Shown: piece by piece, positions 26,079-34,584 of the stretch
Layout: every line of letters begins with the position of its first letter
Position numbering within the stretch: position 1 is the stretch's first letter
Assembly (NCBI RefSeq): GCF_902712855.1
Contig: NZ_LR743507.1
Coordinates: 2,900,001-2,964,000 of the forward strand
Length of the DNA stretch: 64,000 bases
Direction: 5' to 3'
Origin: Variovorax paradoxus
GTDB taxonomy: Bacteria; Pseudomonadota; Gammaproteobacteria; Burkholderiales; Burkholderiaceae_C
Program-made: the position numbers and the translations under genes
Notes under the pieces: generated by a model
What the model was told of the DNA's origin: nothing
Databases searched by the model: none
What the model saw: the letters and a program-made list of their open reading frames with translations, nothing else

Positions 26079-26648
26079 TCAGGCCGTGGCGGCTTCCTCG
26101 GCAACCGCGCCCTCGCGCAGCTTGCGTCGCAGCACCAGTCCGCCGATGCCCAGCAGCAGCGCGACGGCGCCGACGATCAACGTGCCCTTGTCGGTGGCAC
26201 TGGAGGCTGCGGCCTTGTCCTTGTTCTCCATGATCTTCTGCACATCGGCCAGCGACACGACCGGCTGGCCCTTGAGCTTCACTTCGTAGACGAGGTTGTG
26301 GTCCGAGGGGTCGACGCGCACCTCGACGGCTTCGTCGATCAGCGGCTCGAGCTTCTGGCGGCCGACTGCGTAGTCGACGCGCCATTTCTCGGTGCTGCCG
26401 TCGGCCACCTTGGCATCGAGCACGAAGTAGTGGCGCGTGGTGCTGCCACCGCGGCGACGCTTGGTGGTTTCAGTGATCTCGCTGCCGCTGACGATCGTGC
26501 CGCTCTTCGCGACAAGGTCCTCCACCGCGGTGCCGTGCGTGTCCGAGCTGGCCTTGAACTGGGCGTATGCCGCCCAGCCCAGGATGCCGATGCCGATCAG
26601 CAGTGCGATCCACGCCTTGCCCGTGACCTGATAGAGCCAATCCCTCAT
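26079..26648 (-). CDS. Two-helix membrane protein, DUF3592-like
   Basis: A 189-residue protein with a membrane helix at about 10-29 (KAWIALLIGIGILGWAAYAQF), an extracytoplasmic domain of about 120 residues, and a second helix near 155-172 ending in a basic RRKLRE stop-transfer. The domain pattern HYFVLDAKVADGSTEKWRVDY...VEVRVDPSDHNLVYEVKLKG resembles DUF3592 proteins, whose function is unknown. I use ATG 26648 with AAGG upstream instead of the longer open frame. It is monocistronic, with an AT-rich promoter region upstream. Confidence 0.7.
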   Translation of the reverse strand: MRDWLYQVTGKAWIALLIGIGILGWAAYAQFKASSDTHGTAVEDLVAKSGTIVSGSEITETTKRRRGGSTTRHYFVLDAKVADGSTEKWRVDYAVGRQKLEPLIDEAVEVRVDPSDHNLVYEVKLKGQPVVSLADVQKIMENKDKAAASSATDKGTLIVGAVALLLGIGGLVLRRKLREGAVAEEAATA

Positions 26649-26741
26649 GTTGTTTACCTTTTTGAAGTGTTGAAAACACGGCGATGGTAAACGCAGTTTC
26701 GCTATTAAATAAATAGCCAACAAATGAGTGGCAGAGCGCGT

Positions 26742-27533
26742 TCAGGCTACTTTAGACAGAAAGAATTCATCGAACATCGCGAGCACCGCGGGGAAGTCGC
26801 GGGCGAAGTTCGGGCGGTTCACGAAATAGGCCTCGCAGGCGACCGCGAAGAACTCGCTGAGGGAGGTTGCGCCGTAGTCGTCGAGCCACGGCGGCTCCCC
26901 ACCGAATCGTTCCGCCACGATGGTCTTTTCGCGAAAGTCCTGGTAGGCCGGTTCGAGCACCGCAAGCCACGCCGCACGGGCTTCGCGGTTGCCGCGGCTG
27001 GCGGCAAAGCCGGGCGGCAGCGGCGGGCAGCCGTTGGCGTCGCCACCGCGCATGTCGATCTTGTGGGCGAACTCGTGGATCACCACGTTGTAGCCGCGCT
27101 CGCTGGTGATGCTGCTGGCCAGCACGTCGTCCCAGCTCAGCATGACGGGGCCGCGGTCCATGGCCTCGCCGGCCACGACTTCGCCGTACTCGTGCACGAC
27201 CTGGGCCTCGTCGACCACCTTGCGCCTCGCCACGACTTCGGACCGGTGAACCACGATGCCGACGAAATCGTCGTACCAGTCGAGGCCGCCCTTGAGGTGC
27301 AGCACGGGCAGCACGGCCTGCGCGGCGATGGCCAGCGCCACTTCGTTGGTGATGGTGAAGCCCTTGGCGCCATGGAATTCCTTGTCGCGCAGGAATTCGG
27401 CGGTGAGCGTGCGAAGGTGTCGTCGGTCGGTCTCGGGCAGGGCGCCCAGGAAGGTGTAGCGCTTGAGCACCGCCTGCCAGGCGGCTTCGGGGATCGGGGG
27501 CAGGGCGCGCAGCCGGCGCAGCCACTTGAACAT
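26742..27533 (-). CDS. mtfA: MtfA-type zinc metallopeptidase (M90 family)
   Basis: A 263-residue cytosolic protein. The zinc site is HEFAH (His153, Glu154, His157), with downstream LSEFFAVACEAYF supplying the third ligand. It begins with the family pattern of aromatic/basic residues and ERGYNVVIHEFAHKIDMRGGDANG. E. coli MtfA binds the Mlc repressor and has aminopeptidase activity; whether this holds without a ptsG/Mlc circuit is unknown. It starts 17 bp after the lpxH stop, so it is probably co-transcribed with lpxH. Confidence 0.88.
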   Translation of the reverse strand: MFKWLRRLRALPPIPEAAWQAVLKRYTFLGALPETDRRHLRTLTAEFLRDKEFHGAKGFTITNEVALAIAAQAVLPVLHLKGGLDWYDDFVGIVVHRSEVVARRKVVDEAQVVHEYGEVVAGEAMDRGPVMLSWDDVLASSITSERGYNVVIHEFAHKIDMRGGDANGCPPLPPGFAASRGNREARAAWLAVLEPAYQDFREKTIVAERFGGEPPWLDDYGATSLSEFFAVACEAYFVNRPNFARDFPAVLAMFDEFFLSKVA

Positions 27534-27550
27534 CGTCGGTGGCGGCGCGC

Positions 27551-28330
27551 TCAGCGCAGGTCGACGCGCTGGGCGCCGGCCGTGGAAAGGCACAGCAGCT
27601 GCGCGCGCGGCGGGTGCGCTGCGGCGTCCCAGTCGCTCAGCACGAGTCGGTGCAGGCCGTCGCCCAGGTCGTGATGGGCAGGGCGGTGGGTGTGGCCGTG
27701 CACCAGCGTATGGGCGCCAGACTGGCGCAGCCACTGGCGGGCCGCGTCGGTGTCGACATCGGCCCAGACGGTCGAGGGGTTGCGCTTGCGGTCTTCGCTC
27801 TGCACGCGCATCGAGCGTGCCAGCGCGCGGCGCTCCTCGAGCGGACGCGCGAGAAACGCAGACTGCCACTCGGGCGTGCGCACCTGTGCGCGGAACTTGA
27901 GGTAGTCGGTGTCCTCGAGGCAGAGGATGTCGCCATGGCTCAGCAGCCAGCGCTGGCCGTGCAGCACCAGCACCGTCGGGTCGTCGAGCAACGTGATGTT
28001 GCATTGCGTCGCCAGTGCGGGCCCGACCAGGAAGTCGCGATTGCCGTGCATGAAGAACACCGGCAGCCGCTGCGCGGTGCGGCGCAGCAGTTCGGCGCAT
28101 TGCGCCTCGAAGCCCGGCTCGGCGGTGGAGTCGTCGCCGACCCATACCTCGAACAGGTCGCCGAGGATGATGAGCGCGTCAGCCGGCGTGGTCTGCAGGT
28201 AGCCCTGCCAGGCCGCGAAGGTGGCGGGTTCTCCGGCCTGAAGATGCAGGTCGGAGATCAGGTCGACGGTGCGCCACGCGGGTGGGGCCACCAGCTCGGG
28301 AAAAAGCGGGTTCGCCACCGTGCTGCTCAT
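27551..28330 (-). CDS. lpxH: UDP-2,3-diacylglucosamine diphosphatase LpxH
   Basis: A 259-residue calcineurin-like phosphoesterase acting in lipid A synthesis: UDP-2,3-diacylglucosamine to lipid X at the inner-membrane surface. The full metal-binding set is present: SDLHL, GDLFEVWVGDD, GNRDFLVG, LSHGDILCLEDTDY and HGHTHRP. I use ATG 28330 (MSSTVANPLF); an ATG six codons upstream is possible. It lies in a minus-strand run ppiA-ppiB-lpxH-mtfA, the ppiB-lpxH pairing being common in betaproteobacteria. Confidence 0.95.
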   Translation of the reverse strand: MSSTVANPLFPELVAPPAWRTVDLISDLHLQAGEPATFAAWQGYLQTTPADALIILGDLFEVWVGDDSTAEPGFEAQCAELLRRTAQRLPVFFMHGNRDFLVGPALATQCNITLLDDPTVLVLHGQRWLLSHGDILCLEDTDYLKFRAQVRTPEWQSAFLARPLEERRALARSMRVQSEDRKRNPSTVWADVDTDAARQWLRQSGAHTLVHGHTHRPAHHDLGDGLHRLVLSDWDAAAHPPRAQLLCLSTAGAQRVDLR

Positions 28331-28363
28331 GCCGCGTTCATGCCGCACCGTGACCGAAGGCCG

Positions 28364-28876
28364 TCACTCGGCGATGACGACAGCCTTTTCGATCACGACG
28401 TCCTCGAGCGGCACGTCGTCGTGGAAGCCCTTGCGGCCCGTCTTCACGGCCTTGATCTTGTCGACCACGTCGGTGCCGTTGATGACCTTGCCGAACACGG
28501 CATAGCCCCAGCCTTGCGCCGAGGGGGCGGTGTGGTTCAGGAAGCCGTTGTCGGACACATTGATGAAGAACTGGGCCGTTGCCGAGTGCGGCGCGCTGGT
28601 GCGGGCCATGGCGACGGTGTAGTTGTCGTTCTTCAGGCCGTTGTTGGCCTCGTTCTGGATCTCGGCGTCGGTGGGCTTCTGCTTCATGCCGGGCTCGAAG
28701 CCGCCGCCCTGCACCATGAAGCCGGGGATCACGCGGTGGAACACCGTGTTGTCGTAGTGGCCCTTCTTCACGTACGAGACGAAGTTCTCGACCGACTTCG
28801 GCGCCTTCTCGGCGTCGAGTTCGAGCGTGATCACGCCGTAGTTCTTGATGTGCAGTTCGACTTGGGGGTTGCTCAT
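28364..28876 (-). CDS. ppiB: Cytoplasmic peptidyl-prolyl cis-trans isomerase (cyclophilin)
   Basis: A 170-residue cyclophilin without signal peptide. Catalytic and cyclosporin-site residues appear in VFHRVIPGFMVQGGGFEPGM, TVAMARTSAPHSATAQFFINV and FGKVINGTDVVDKI. It catalyses prolyl isomerisation during protein folding. It follows the exported paralog by 26 bp and precedes lpxH by 33 bp. Confidence 0.93.
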   Translation of the reverse strand: MSNPQVELHIKNYGVITLELDAEKAPKSVENFVSYVKKGHYDNTVFHRVIPGFMVQGGGFEPGMKQKPTDAEIQNEANNGLKNDNYTVAMARTSAPHSATAQFFINVSDNGFLNHTAPSAQGWGYAVFGKVINGTDVVDKIKAVKTGRKGFHDDVPLEDVVIEKAVVIAE

Positions 28877-28902
28877 GGCGGGACTCCTTCTTGGGAAATG
28901 AA

Positions 28903-29496
28903 TTACTTCGCCAGCAGCGTGGCGGACTTGATGGTGACGGCCTCGAGCGGCACGTTCTGCATGCCACCCTTGTTGCCGGTGGACACGGTGCGGATCTTGT
29001 CGACCACGTCGGTCCCGGCGACGACCTTTCCGAACACGGCGTAGCCGTAGCCGTCCGGGTTGGGGGCGTTGAGCGAGTCGTTGTTCTTCACGTTGATGAA
29101 GAACTGCGACGTCGCGGAATTCGGATTGCCGGTGCGGGCCATCGCGATCGTGTACCTGTCGTTCTTCAGGCCGTTGCTCGCCTCGAGCGGAATGGGCGCG
29201 CGCGTGGGCTTCTGCTGCATGTCGGCGGTGAAGCCGCCGCCCTGGATCATGAAGCCGTCGATGACGCGGTGGAACACCGTGCCGTCGTAGTGCTTGTCCT
29301 TGACGTACTGCAGGAAGTTCTCGACCGACTTGGGGGCCTTCGCGGCGTCGAGTTCGACCACGATGTCGCCGGCCGACGTGGCCAGCTTGACGCGCGGAGC
29401 GGCCGTTTGCGCGTGGGCGCCGGCGGTGAAGGCGAATGCGGCGGCCAGCGCGAGGGCGCCGCGGCGGCTGAACTTCTGCAATGCGTGAATGGTCAA
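28903..29496 (-). CDS. ppiA: Periplasmic peptidyl-prolyl cis-trans isomerase (cyclophilin)
   Basis: A 197-residue cyclophilin with an N-terminal signal peptide ending around AGAHAQ (residue 30). The catalytic core VFHRVIDGFMIQGGGFTADM and SATSQFFINVKNNDSLN closely resembles the neighbouring ppiB product, indicating a tandem duplication with one copy exported. It would fold periplasmic and outer-membrane proteins. Confidence 0.92.
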   Translation of the reverse strand: MTIHALQKFSRRGALALAAAFAFTAGAHAQTAAPRVKLATSAGDIVVELDAAKAPKSVENFLQYVKDKHYDGTVFHRVIDGFMIQGGGFTADMQQKPTRAPIPLEASNGLKNDRYTIAMARTGNPNSATSQFFINVKNNDSLNAPNPDGYGYAVFGKVVAGTDVVDKIRTVSTGNKGGMQNVPLEAVTIKSATLLAK

Positions 29497-29576
29497 GTGA
29501 TGCTCCGTGTGCGAATGATGAAGCGGTGGCCGTGCAACGGGCGCCGTGGCCGGCGTGCCCGCGACGGCCGTGGCGA

Positions 29577-30167
29577 TTACTTGCTGGTGCGGCCGACCGG
29601 CTTGCGGATCACCGGTGGCGCCGCGGGCAGGGCGGCGGCCTCGGCCTCGGTCTTGGAAGTGAAGATCTGGCGGATCAGCACGAGCTTGGGCGCCACGCTC
29701 GAATTGGTGCTGGCGAACTGCTGCGCACGCACGTATTCCTGGGCTGCGAGGCGGGCGTACACGTCGCCGAGATTCTCGTGCGCCGTGGCGTAGTTGGGGT
29801 TGAGCTTGATGGCCTGCTCGAGCGCTGCGCGGGCCTGGTCGAACTTGCTTTGCGACGCATACAACGCGGCCAGGTTGTTGTAGGGCTCGGACAGCTCGGG
29901 GAAGTCCTGCGTGAGTTGCGTGAATGCGGTGATGGCCTCGGCCTGCTTGTTCTGCTCGGTGAGGATCACGCCGCGCAGGAAGCGCATCTGCGGGTCGCGC
30001 GGCTTGCCGGCGATGTAGGTGTCGGCCTTGGCCAGCGCTTCAGCGGACTTGCCCTGGCGCAGCAATGTGTTGACGTCGTCGTACTCGTTGGCCTGTGCGG
30101 CGGAGCCCCACAGGCTGAACAGCAGGGCGAAGGCAATGGAGAGTCTGGAGAACGCGGCGTGCTTCAT
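29577..30167 (-). CDS. Periplasmic tetratricopeptide-repeat protein
   Basis: A 196-residue protein with a signal peptide (cleavage near AQAN, residue 27) and TPR units, clearest in LSEPYNNLAALYASQSKFDQARAALEQAIKLNPNYATAHENLGDVYARLAAQEY. The C-terminal 35 residues are not TPR. TPR domains mediate protein contacts; the partner is not evident. I use ATG 30167 (MKHAAFSRLS), which gives the signal peptide. It is divergent from cysS across about 194 bp. Confidence 0.8.
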   Translation of the reverse strand: MKHAAFSRLSIAFALLFSLWGSAAQANEYDDVNTLLRQGKSAEALAKADTYIAGKPRDPQMRFLRGVILTEQNKQAEAITAFTQLTQDFPELSEPYNNLAALYASQSKFDQARAALEQAIKLNPNYATAHENLGDVYARLAAQEYVRAQQFASTNSSVAPKLVLIRQIFTSKTEAEAAALPAAPPVIRKPVGRTSK

Positions 30168-30361
30168 GAAGCCTCTGCAGAAATGGGGGGATGCGGGCTT
30201 GGGGAACACCCGGACGCCGCTTGGCGGCAGACGTTTATACTCGGTCGGATTGTAGCCGAGGGGCCATGTCGAACCCCTCGCGACCACAGCCCCCTTCACC
30301 CCTGAAAAACACCGTCTTTCGCTCGTATTGCACGAGCGCGAAATGACGTTTTCCGAATCTC

Positions 30362-31738
30362 ATGAGTCTGCGCATCTACAACACGCTGTCGCGTGAATTG
30401 GAGGAATTCTCCCCATTGCATCCCGGACAGGTGCGCATGTACGTTTGCGGCATGACGGTGTACGACTACTGCCACCTCGGCCACGCGCGCTCGATGATCG
30501 CGTTCGACGTGGTGCAGCGCTGGCTCAAGGTGAGCGGCTACGGCGTGACCTACGTGCGCAACATCACCGACATCGACGACAAGATCATCCGCCGGGCCGT
30601 GGAGAACGGGGAGAGCATCCGCGCGCTGACCGACCGCATGATCGACGCGCTGCATGAGGACGCGGACGCGCTCGGCATCGAGCGCCCCACGCACGAGCCG
30701 CGCGCCACCGACTACATCCCGCAGATGCTCTCGATGATCGGCACGCTCGAGAAGAAGGGCCTCGCCTATCGCTCGGACAACGGCGACGTGAACTACGCGG
30801 TGCGCAAGTTTCCCGGCTACGGCAAGCTCAGCGGCAAGTCGATCGACGAACTGCATGCGGGTGAGCGCGTGGCCGTGCTCGACGGCAAGGACGATCCGCT
30901 CGATCCCGTGCTCTGGAAGAGTGCGAAGGCCAGCGAACCTGAGGAAGTGAAGTGGGCCAGCGAGTTCGGTCCGGGACGCCCGGGTTGGCACATCGAGTGC
31001 TCGGCGATGGCATGCGAACTGCTCGGTGAGACGCTAGACATCCACGGCGGCGGCGAGGACCTGCAGTTTCCCCACCACGAGAACGAGATCGCGCAGAGCG
31101 AGGGCGCCAACGACAAGCCGCTCGCCAACTACTGGATGCACAACGGCTTCATCGTGACGGACAACGAGAAGATGTCCAAGAGCCTGGGCAACTTCTTCCT
31201 GATCCGCGATGTGCTCAAGAAGTACGACGCGGAGACCATCCGTTTCTTCGTGCTGCGCGCGCACTATCGCCGCCCGTTGAACTACAGCGACGTGCACCTC
31301 GACGACGCGCGGGCGTCGCTCAAGCGCCTGTACACGGCGCTCGACCTGGTGACGCCGGCCGACGTCAAGATCGACTGGACCGACGCCTACGCCGCGCGTT
31401 TCAAGGCGGCGATGGACGAAGACTTCGCCACGCCCGAGGCGGTTGCCGTGCTCTTCGACCTGGCGGGTGAAGTCAACCGCACGCAGTCGGCCGCGCAAGC
31501 CGGTCTGCTGAAGGCCCTGGGCGGCTGCGTGCAGATATTGCAGGACGACCCCAAGGCCTTCTTGCGCGCCGGCGCCACGCTCGACGAGGCCACCATCCAG
31601 GGCCGTATCGATGCCCGTGCTGCCGCCAAGGCCGCGAAGGACTTCGCCGAAGCCGATCGCATTCGCCAGGAACTCCTCGAGCAGGGCATCGTGCTCAAGG
31701 ACTCGCCCACGGGAACGACCTGGGCGGCTGCGCAGTGA
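30362..31738 (+). CDS. cysS: Cysteinyl-tRNA synthetase
   Basis: A 458-residue class I synthetase that charges tRNA-Cys. Seen: the zinc ligand Cys29 in MYVCGMTVYDYCHLGHARS, the HIGH motif as HLGH (38-41), GWHIECSAM and HHENEIAQSEG for further zinc ligands, and KMSKS at 270-274. Length is standard. The stop overlaps a possible GTG start of the downstream glycosylase gene, so the two form an operon. Confidence 0.97.
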   Translation: MSLRIYNTLSRELEEFSPLHPGQVRMYVCGMTVYDYCHLGHARSMIAFDVVQRWLKVSGYGVTYVRNITDIDDKIIRRAVENGESIRALTDRMIDALHEDADALGIERPTHEPRATDYIPQMLSMIGTLEKKGLAYRSDNGDVNYAVRKFPGYGKLSGKSIDELHAGERVAVLDGKDDPLDPVLWKSAKASEPEEVKWASEFGPGRPGWHIECSAMACELLGETLDIHGGGEDLQFPHHENEIAQSEGANDKPLANYWMHNGFIVTDNEKMSKSLGNFFLIRDVLKKYDAETIRFFVLRAHYRRPLNYSDVHLDDARASLKRLYTALDLVTPADVKIDWTDAYAARFKAAMDEDFATPEAVAVLFDLAGEVNRTQSAAQAGLLKALGGCVQILQDDPKAFLRAGATLDEATIQGRIDARAAAKAAKDFAEADRIRQELLEQGIVLKDSPTGTTWAAAQ

Positions 31739-31755
31739 ACGGAACGACGAACCCC

Positions 31756-32406
31756 ATGCCTGCGACCCGTAAGTCGAGCGTACAGATCTACACGCCGGAC
31801 TATTGGGAAGAGGCGTGCAAGCATCTTTCCAAGAAGGACCGCGTCATGAAGCGGCTGATTCCGAAGTTCGGAGATGCCTGCCTCGAGTCGCGCGGCGACG
31901 CCTTCACCACGCTCGCGCGCAGTGTGGTCGGCCAGCAGATCTCGGTGAAGGCCGCTCAGTCGGTGTGGGACAAGTTCGCCGCACTGCCGCGCAAGCTGAC
32001 GCCGGCGAACGTGCTCAAGCTCAAGGTCGACGACATGCGCGCGGCCGGGCTGTCGGCACGCAAAATCGAGTACCTCGTCGACTTGGCGCTGCACTTCGAC
32101 TCGGGCATGGTCCACGTCGATTCGTGGAAGGACATGGCCGATGAGCACATCATCGAGGAGCTCGTGGCCATCCGCGGCATCGGCCGCTGGACGGCCGAGA
32201 TGTTCCTCATCTTCCACCTGATGCGGCCGAACGTGCTCCCGGTCGATGACCTGGGCCTGCTCAACGGCATCAGCGTCAACTATTTTTCGGGCGATCCGGT
32301 CAGCCGCAGCGATGCCCGCGACGTCGCCGTGGCCTGGGCGCCTTATTGCAGTGTGGCGACTTGGTATATTTGGCGATCGCTGGATCCCGTTCCAGTCGCG
32401 TACTAG
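31756..32406 (+). CDS. DNA-3-methyladenine glycosylase (HhH-GPD, AlkA-like)
   Basis: A 216-residue base-excision repair enzyme of the HhH-GPD superfamily. VVGQQISVKAAQSVWDKF is the usual N-terminal helix motif; the hairpin-helix-hairpin is VAIRGIGRWTAEMFLIF, followed by PVDDLGLL containing the catalytic Asp. It removes alkylated purines from DNA. It lacks the N-terminal beta domain of E. coli AlkA. I use ATG 31756; a GTG at 31735 overlapping the cysS stop is in frame. A repeat element starts right after its stop. Confidence 0.87.
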   Translation: MPATRKSSVQIYTPDYWEEACKHLSKKDRVMKRLIPKFGDACLESRGDAFTTLARSVVGQQISVKAAQSVWDKFAALPRKLTPANVLKLKVDDMRAAGLSARKIEYLVDLALHFDSGMVHVDSWKDMADEHIIEELVAIRGIGRWTAEMFLIFHLMRPNVLPVDDLGLLNGISVNYFSGDPVSRSDARDVAVAWAPYCSVATWYIWRSLDPVPVAY

Positions 32407-32503
32407 CAACACCCCAGGTTGCGCGCGCCGCGTGTTGCTTCGCCAACCCGCTCGCGGGCAGCACCGGCGGCCGATAAAGCCGGTTCCACGGTGTTCCCGG
32501 AGT
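32407..32503 (+). repeat. Intercistronic repeat, family C copy 2
   Basis: It begins directly after the glycosylase stop codon and ends about 50 bp before the accA start. CCCCAGGTTGCGCGCGCCGC, then GCCAACCCGCTCGCGGGCAG (stem CCCGC/GCGGG) and AAAGCCGGTTCC, GGTGTTCCCGG align with the other copies. Sense orientation relative to both flanking genes. Confidence 0.75.
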
Positions 32504-32555
32504 GGATGACGCGACGGGCTGGCGGACAGTCAATTGAAATAAACAGGAGAAGACG

Positions 32556-33536
32556 TTGGCGAAACGAACCTTCCTCGACTTCGAGCAGCCCATTGCTGAA
32601 CTCGAAACCAAGATCGAAGAATTGCGTTATGTGCAGACCGAATCGGCGGTCGACATTTCTGAAGAAATCGATCAGCTCGGCAAGAAGAGCCAGCAACTCA
32701 CCAAGGACATCTACAGCGACCTGACGCCGTGGCAGATCACCAAGATCGCACGGCATCCGGAGCGTCCCTACACGCTCGACTACGTCAACGAGATCTTCAC
32801 CGATTTCGTCGAGCTTCACGGCGACCGGCATTTTTCGGATGACCTGTCGATCGTGGGCGGTCTCGCACGCTTCAACGGCGTACCGTGCATGGTGATCGGC
32901 CACCAGAAGGGCCGCGACACGAAGGAACGCACGGCGCGCAACTTCGGCATGAGCAAGCCGGAGGGATACCGCAAGGCCCTGCGTCTCATGAAGACGGCCG
33001 AGAAGTTCAAGCTCCCGGTGTTCACCTTCGTCGACACGCCTGGCGCGTATCCCGGCATCGACGCCGAAGAACGCGGCCAGTCCGAAGCCATTGGCCGCAA
33101 CATCTTCGAGATGGCGCAGCTCGAGGTGCCGATCATCGTCACGATCATCGGTGAAGGTGGCTCCGGCGGCGCTCTGGCCATTTCGGTCGGCGACCAGCTC
33201 GTGATGCTCCAGTACTCGATCTACTCGGTCATCAGCCCCGAGGGCTGCGCTTCCATCCTGTGGAAGACCAGCGAGAAGGCGCAGGAAGCCGCCGATGCAC
33301 TCGGCATCACGGCTCACCGCCTGAAGGCGCTGGGCCTGGTCGACAAGATCGTGAACGAACCCGTCGGTGGTGCGCACCGCGACCATCGCCAGATGGCGGC
33401 TTTCCTCAAGCGCGCACTCAACGATGCATTCCGCCAGGTCAGCGACCTCAAGCCGAAGGAGCTGCTGGAGCGCCGCTACGAGCGCCTGCAGAGCTACGGT
33501 CGTTTCAACGACACGAAGGCCGACGCCGGCAGGTAA
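32556..33536 (+). CDS. accA: Acetyl-CoA carboxylase carboxyltransferase subunit alpha
   Basis: A 326-residue AccA, which with AccD moves the carboxyl group from biotin to acetyl-CoA for malonyl-CoA synthesis. Signatures: MAKRTFLDFEQPIAELETKI at the N-terminus, PGAYPGIDAEERGQSEAIGRN, and IGEGGSGGALAISVGDQ. The start codon is TTG at 32556, chosen because AGGAG lies eight bases upstream and the protein then begins exactly like known AccA. accD is not in the window. tilS follows by 15 bp. Confidence 0.96.
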   Translation: MAKRTFLDFEQPIAELETKIEELRYVQTESAVDISEEIDQLGKKSQQLTKDIYSDLTPWQITKIARHPERPYTLDYVNEIFTDFVELHGDRHFSDDLSIVGGLARFNGVPCMVIGHQKGRDTKERTARNFGMSKPEGYRKALRLMKTAEKFKLPVFTFVDTPGAYPGIDAEERGQSEAIGRNIFEMAQLEVPIIVTIIGEGGSGGALAISVGDQLVMLQYSIYSVISPEGCASILWKTSEKAQEAADALGITAHRLKALGLVDKIVNEPVGGAHRDHRQMAAFLKRALNDAFRQVSDLKPKELLERRYERLQSYGRFNDTKADAGR

Positions 33537-33551
33537 GCACAGGCGCTCGCC

Positions 33552-34529
33552 ATGAACTCCGCTTTCGAACGCGCCATGGCCGCGTTCGAGCCGGCGCATT
33601 GGCCGCTGGCAGTGGGGTTCAGCGGCGGAGCCGACTCGACCGCGTTGCTCGCCGCCTGCGCAGCGCGCTGGCCGGAACAGGTGCTGGCCTTTCACGTGCA
33701 CCACGGGCTGCAGGCCGCGGCCGACGACTTCGAACGCCATTGCCGTACCGTATGCGAACGCCTTGGCGTTCCGCTGCGTGTTCATCGGGTCGATGCACGT
33801 CACGCACCGGGAGACAGTCCCGAAGATGCGGCCCGCCGCGCCCGCTATGAGGCTTTCGCCGAGATGGCATATGGAGAAGGGGCCTCGCCGGCTGTCGAAT
33901 CCATCGCGCTGGGCCACCACGCCGACGATCAGGTCGAAACGCTGATGCTGGCGCTTTCGCGCGGTGCGGGGCTGCCGGGCTTGGCAGCCATGCCGGCGTG
34001 CATTCGGCGCAATGGACTGGACGTCCATCGGCCGCTGCTGGCAGTCTCGGGCGCCGAGATTCGGGCGTGGCTCGATGTCCACGAATTGCCCTGGATCGAC
34101 GACCCGACCAATGGCGACGAACGCTACACCCGCAACCGGATTCGCGCCGTGCTGTTGCCGGCCCTGGCGCAAGTGTTCCCGCAGTTCCGCGCCACCTTTG
34201 CGCGCAGCGTCGGTCACGCAGCGCAGGCGCAGCAACTGCTCGGCGACCTGGCCGAGCAAGACTTGGCAACGGTAGGCGATCCGCCGCGCATTGCCGCACT
34301 GCAGGTGCTTTCGCGCGCCCGGCAGGCCAATGTGCTGCGCCACTGGCTGATGCATTCGCATGGCTGCGGGCCCAGTGCCGCCCAGCTCGCGCAACTGCTC
34401 GACCAGGTCCGTGCATGCACCACGCGGGGGCACCGCATCCATCTCAAGGTGGGAGGCGGCTTTGCGGAGCGGGAGGGCGATTTCCTGCATTGGTACAATG
34501 CCCCGCCCTCGCCGAAGACTTCGCTCTGA
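33552..34529 (+). CDS. tilS: tRNA(Ile)-lysidine synthase
   Basis: A 325-residue PP-loop ATPase that modifies C34 of tRNA-Ile2 to lysidine so it reads AUA. The PP-loop SGGADS is at residues 24-29, and GHHADDQVETLMLALSRGAGLPGLAAM and PWIDDPTN-x-RYTRNRIR are diagnostic. It is shorter than the E. coli enzyme, with a reduced C-terminal domain. It follows accA by 15 bp, a common betaproteobacterial pairing. Confidence 0.95.
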   Translation: MNSAFERAMAAFEPAHWPLAVGFSGGADSTALLAACAARWPEQVLAFHVHHGLQAAADDFERHCRTVCERLGVPLRVHRVDARHAPGDSPEDAARRARYEAFAEMAYGEGASPAVESIALGHHADDQVETLMLALSRGAGLPGLAAMPACIRRNGLDVHRPLLAVSGAEIRAWLDVHELPWIDDPTNGDERYTRNRIRAVLLPALAQVFPQFRATFARSVGHAAQAQQLLGDLAEQDLATVGDPPRIAALQVLSRARQANVLRHWLMHSHGCGPSAAQLAQLLDQVRACTTRGHRIHLKVGGGFAEREGDFLHWYNAPPSPKTSL

Positions 34530-34538
34530 CCGCTTGCA

Positions 34539-34568
34539 GGGCGCCGCCTTTCAAGCGGCCCTTTTCTT
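34539..34568 (+). terminator. Intrinsic terminator between tilS and lysC
   Basis: Stem GGG-CCGC paired with GCGGCCC (two-base bulge on the 5' arm), followed by TTTTCTT. It lies about 10 bp after the tilS stop and about 15 bp before lysC, so it may also attenuate read-through into lysC. Confidence 0.65.
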
Positions 34569-34584
34569 ATCTCTGATTTCACCC

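Noticed and set aside
26742..28145. A single 467-residue fusion of lpxH-region sequence with MtfA
   Set aside because: The upstream part is lpxH in the wrong frame; MtfA starts at 27533 with its family N-terminus.
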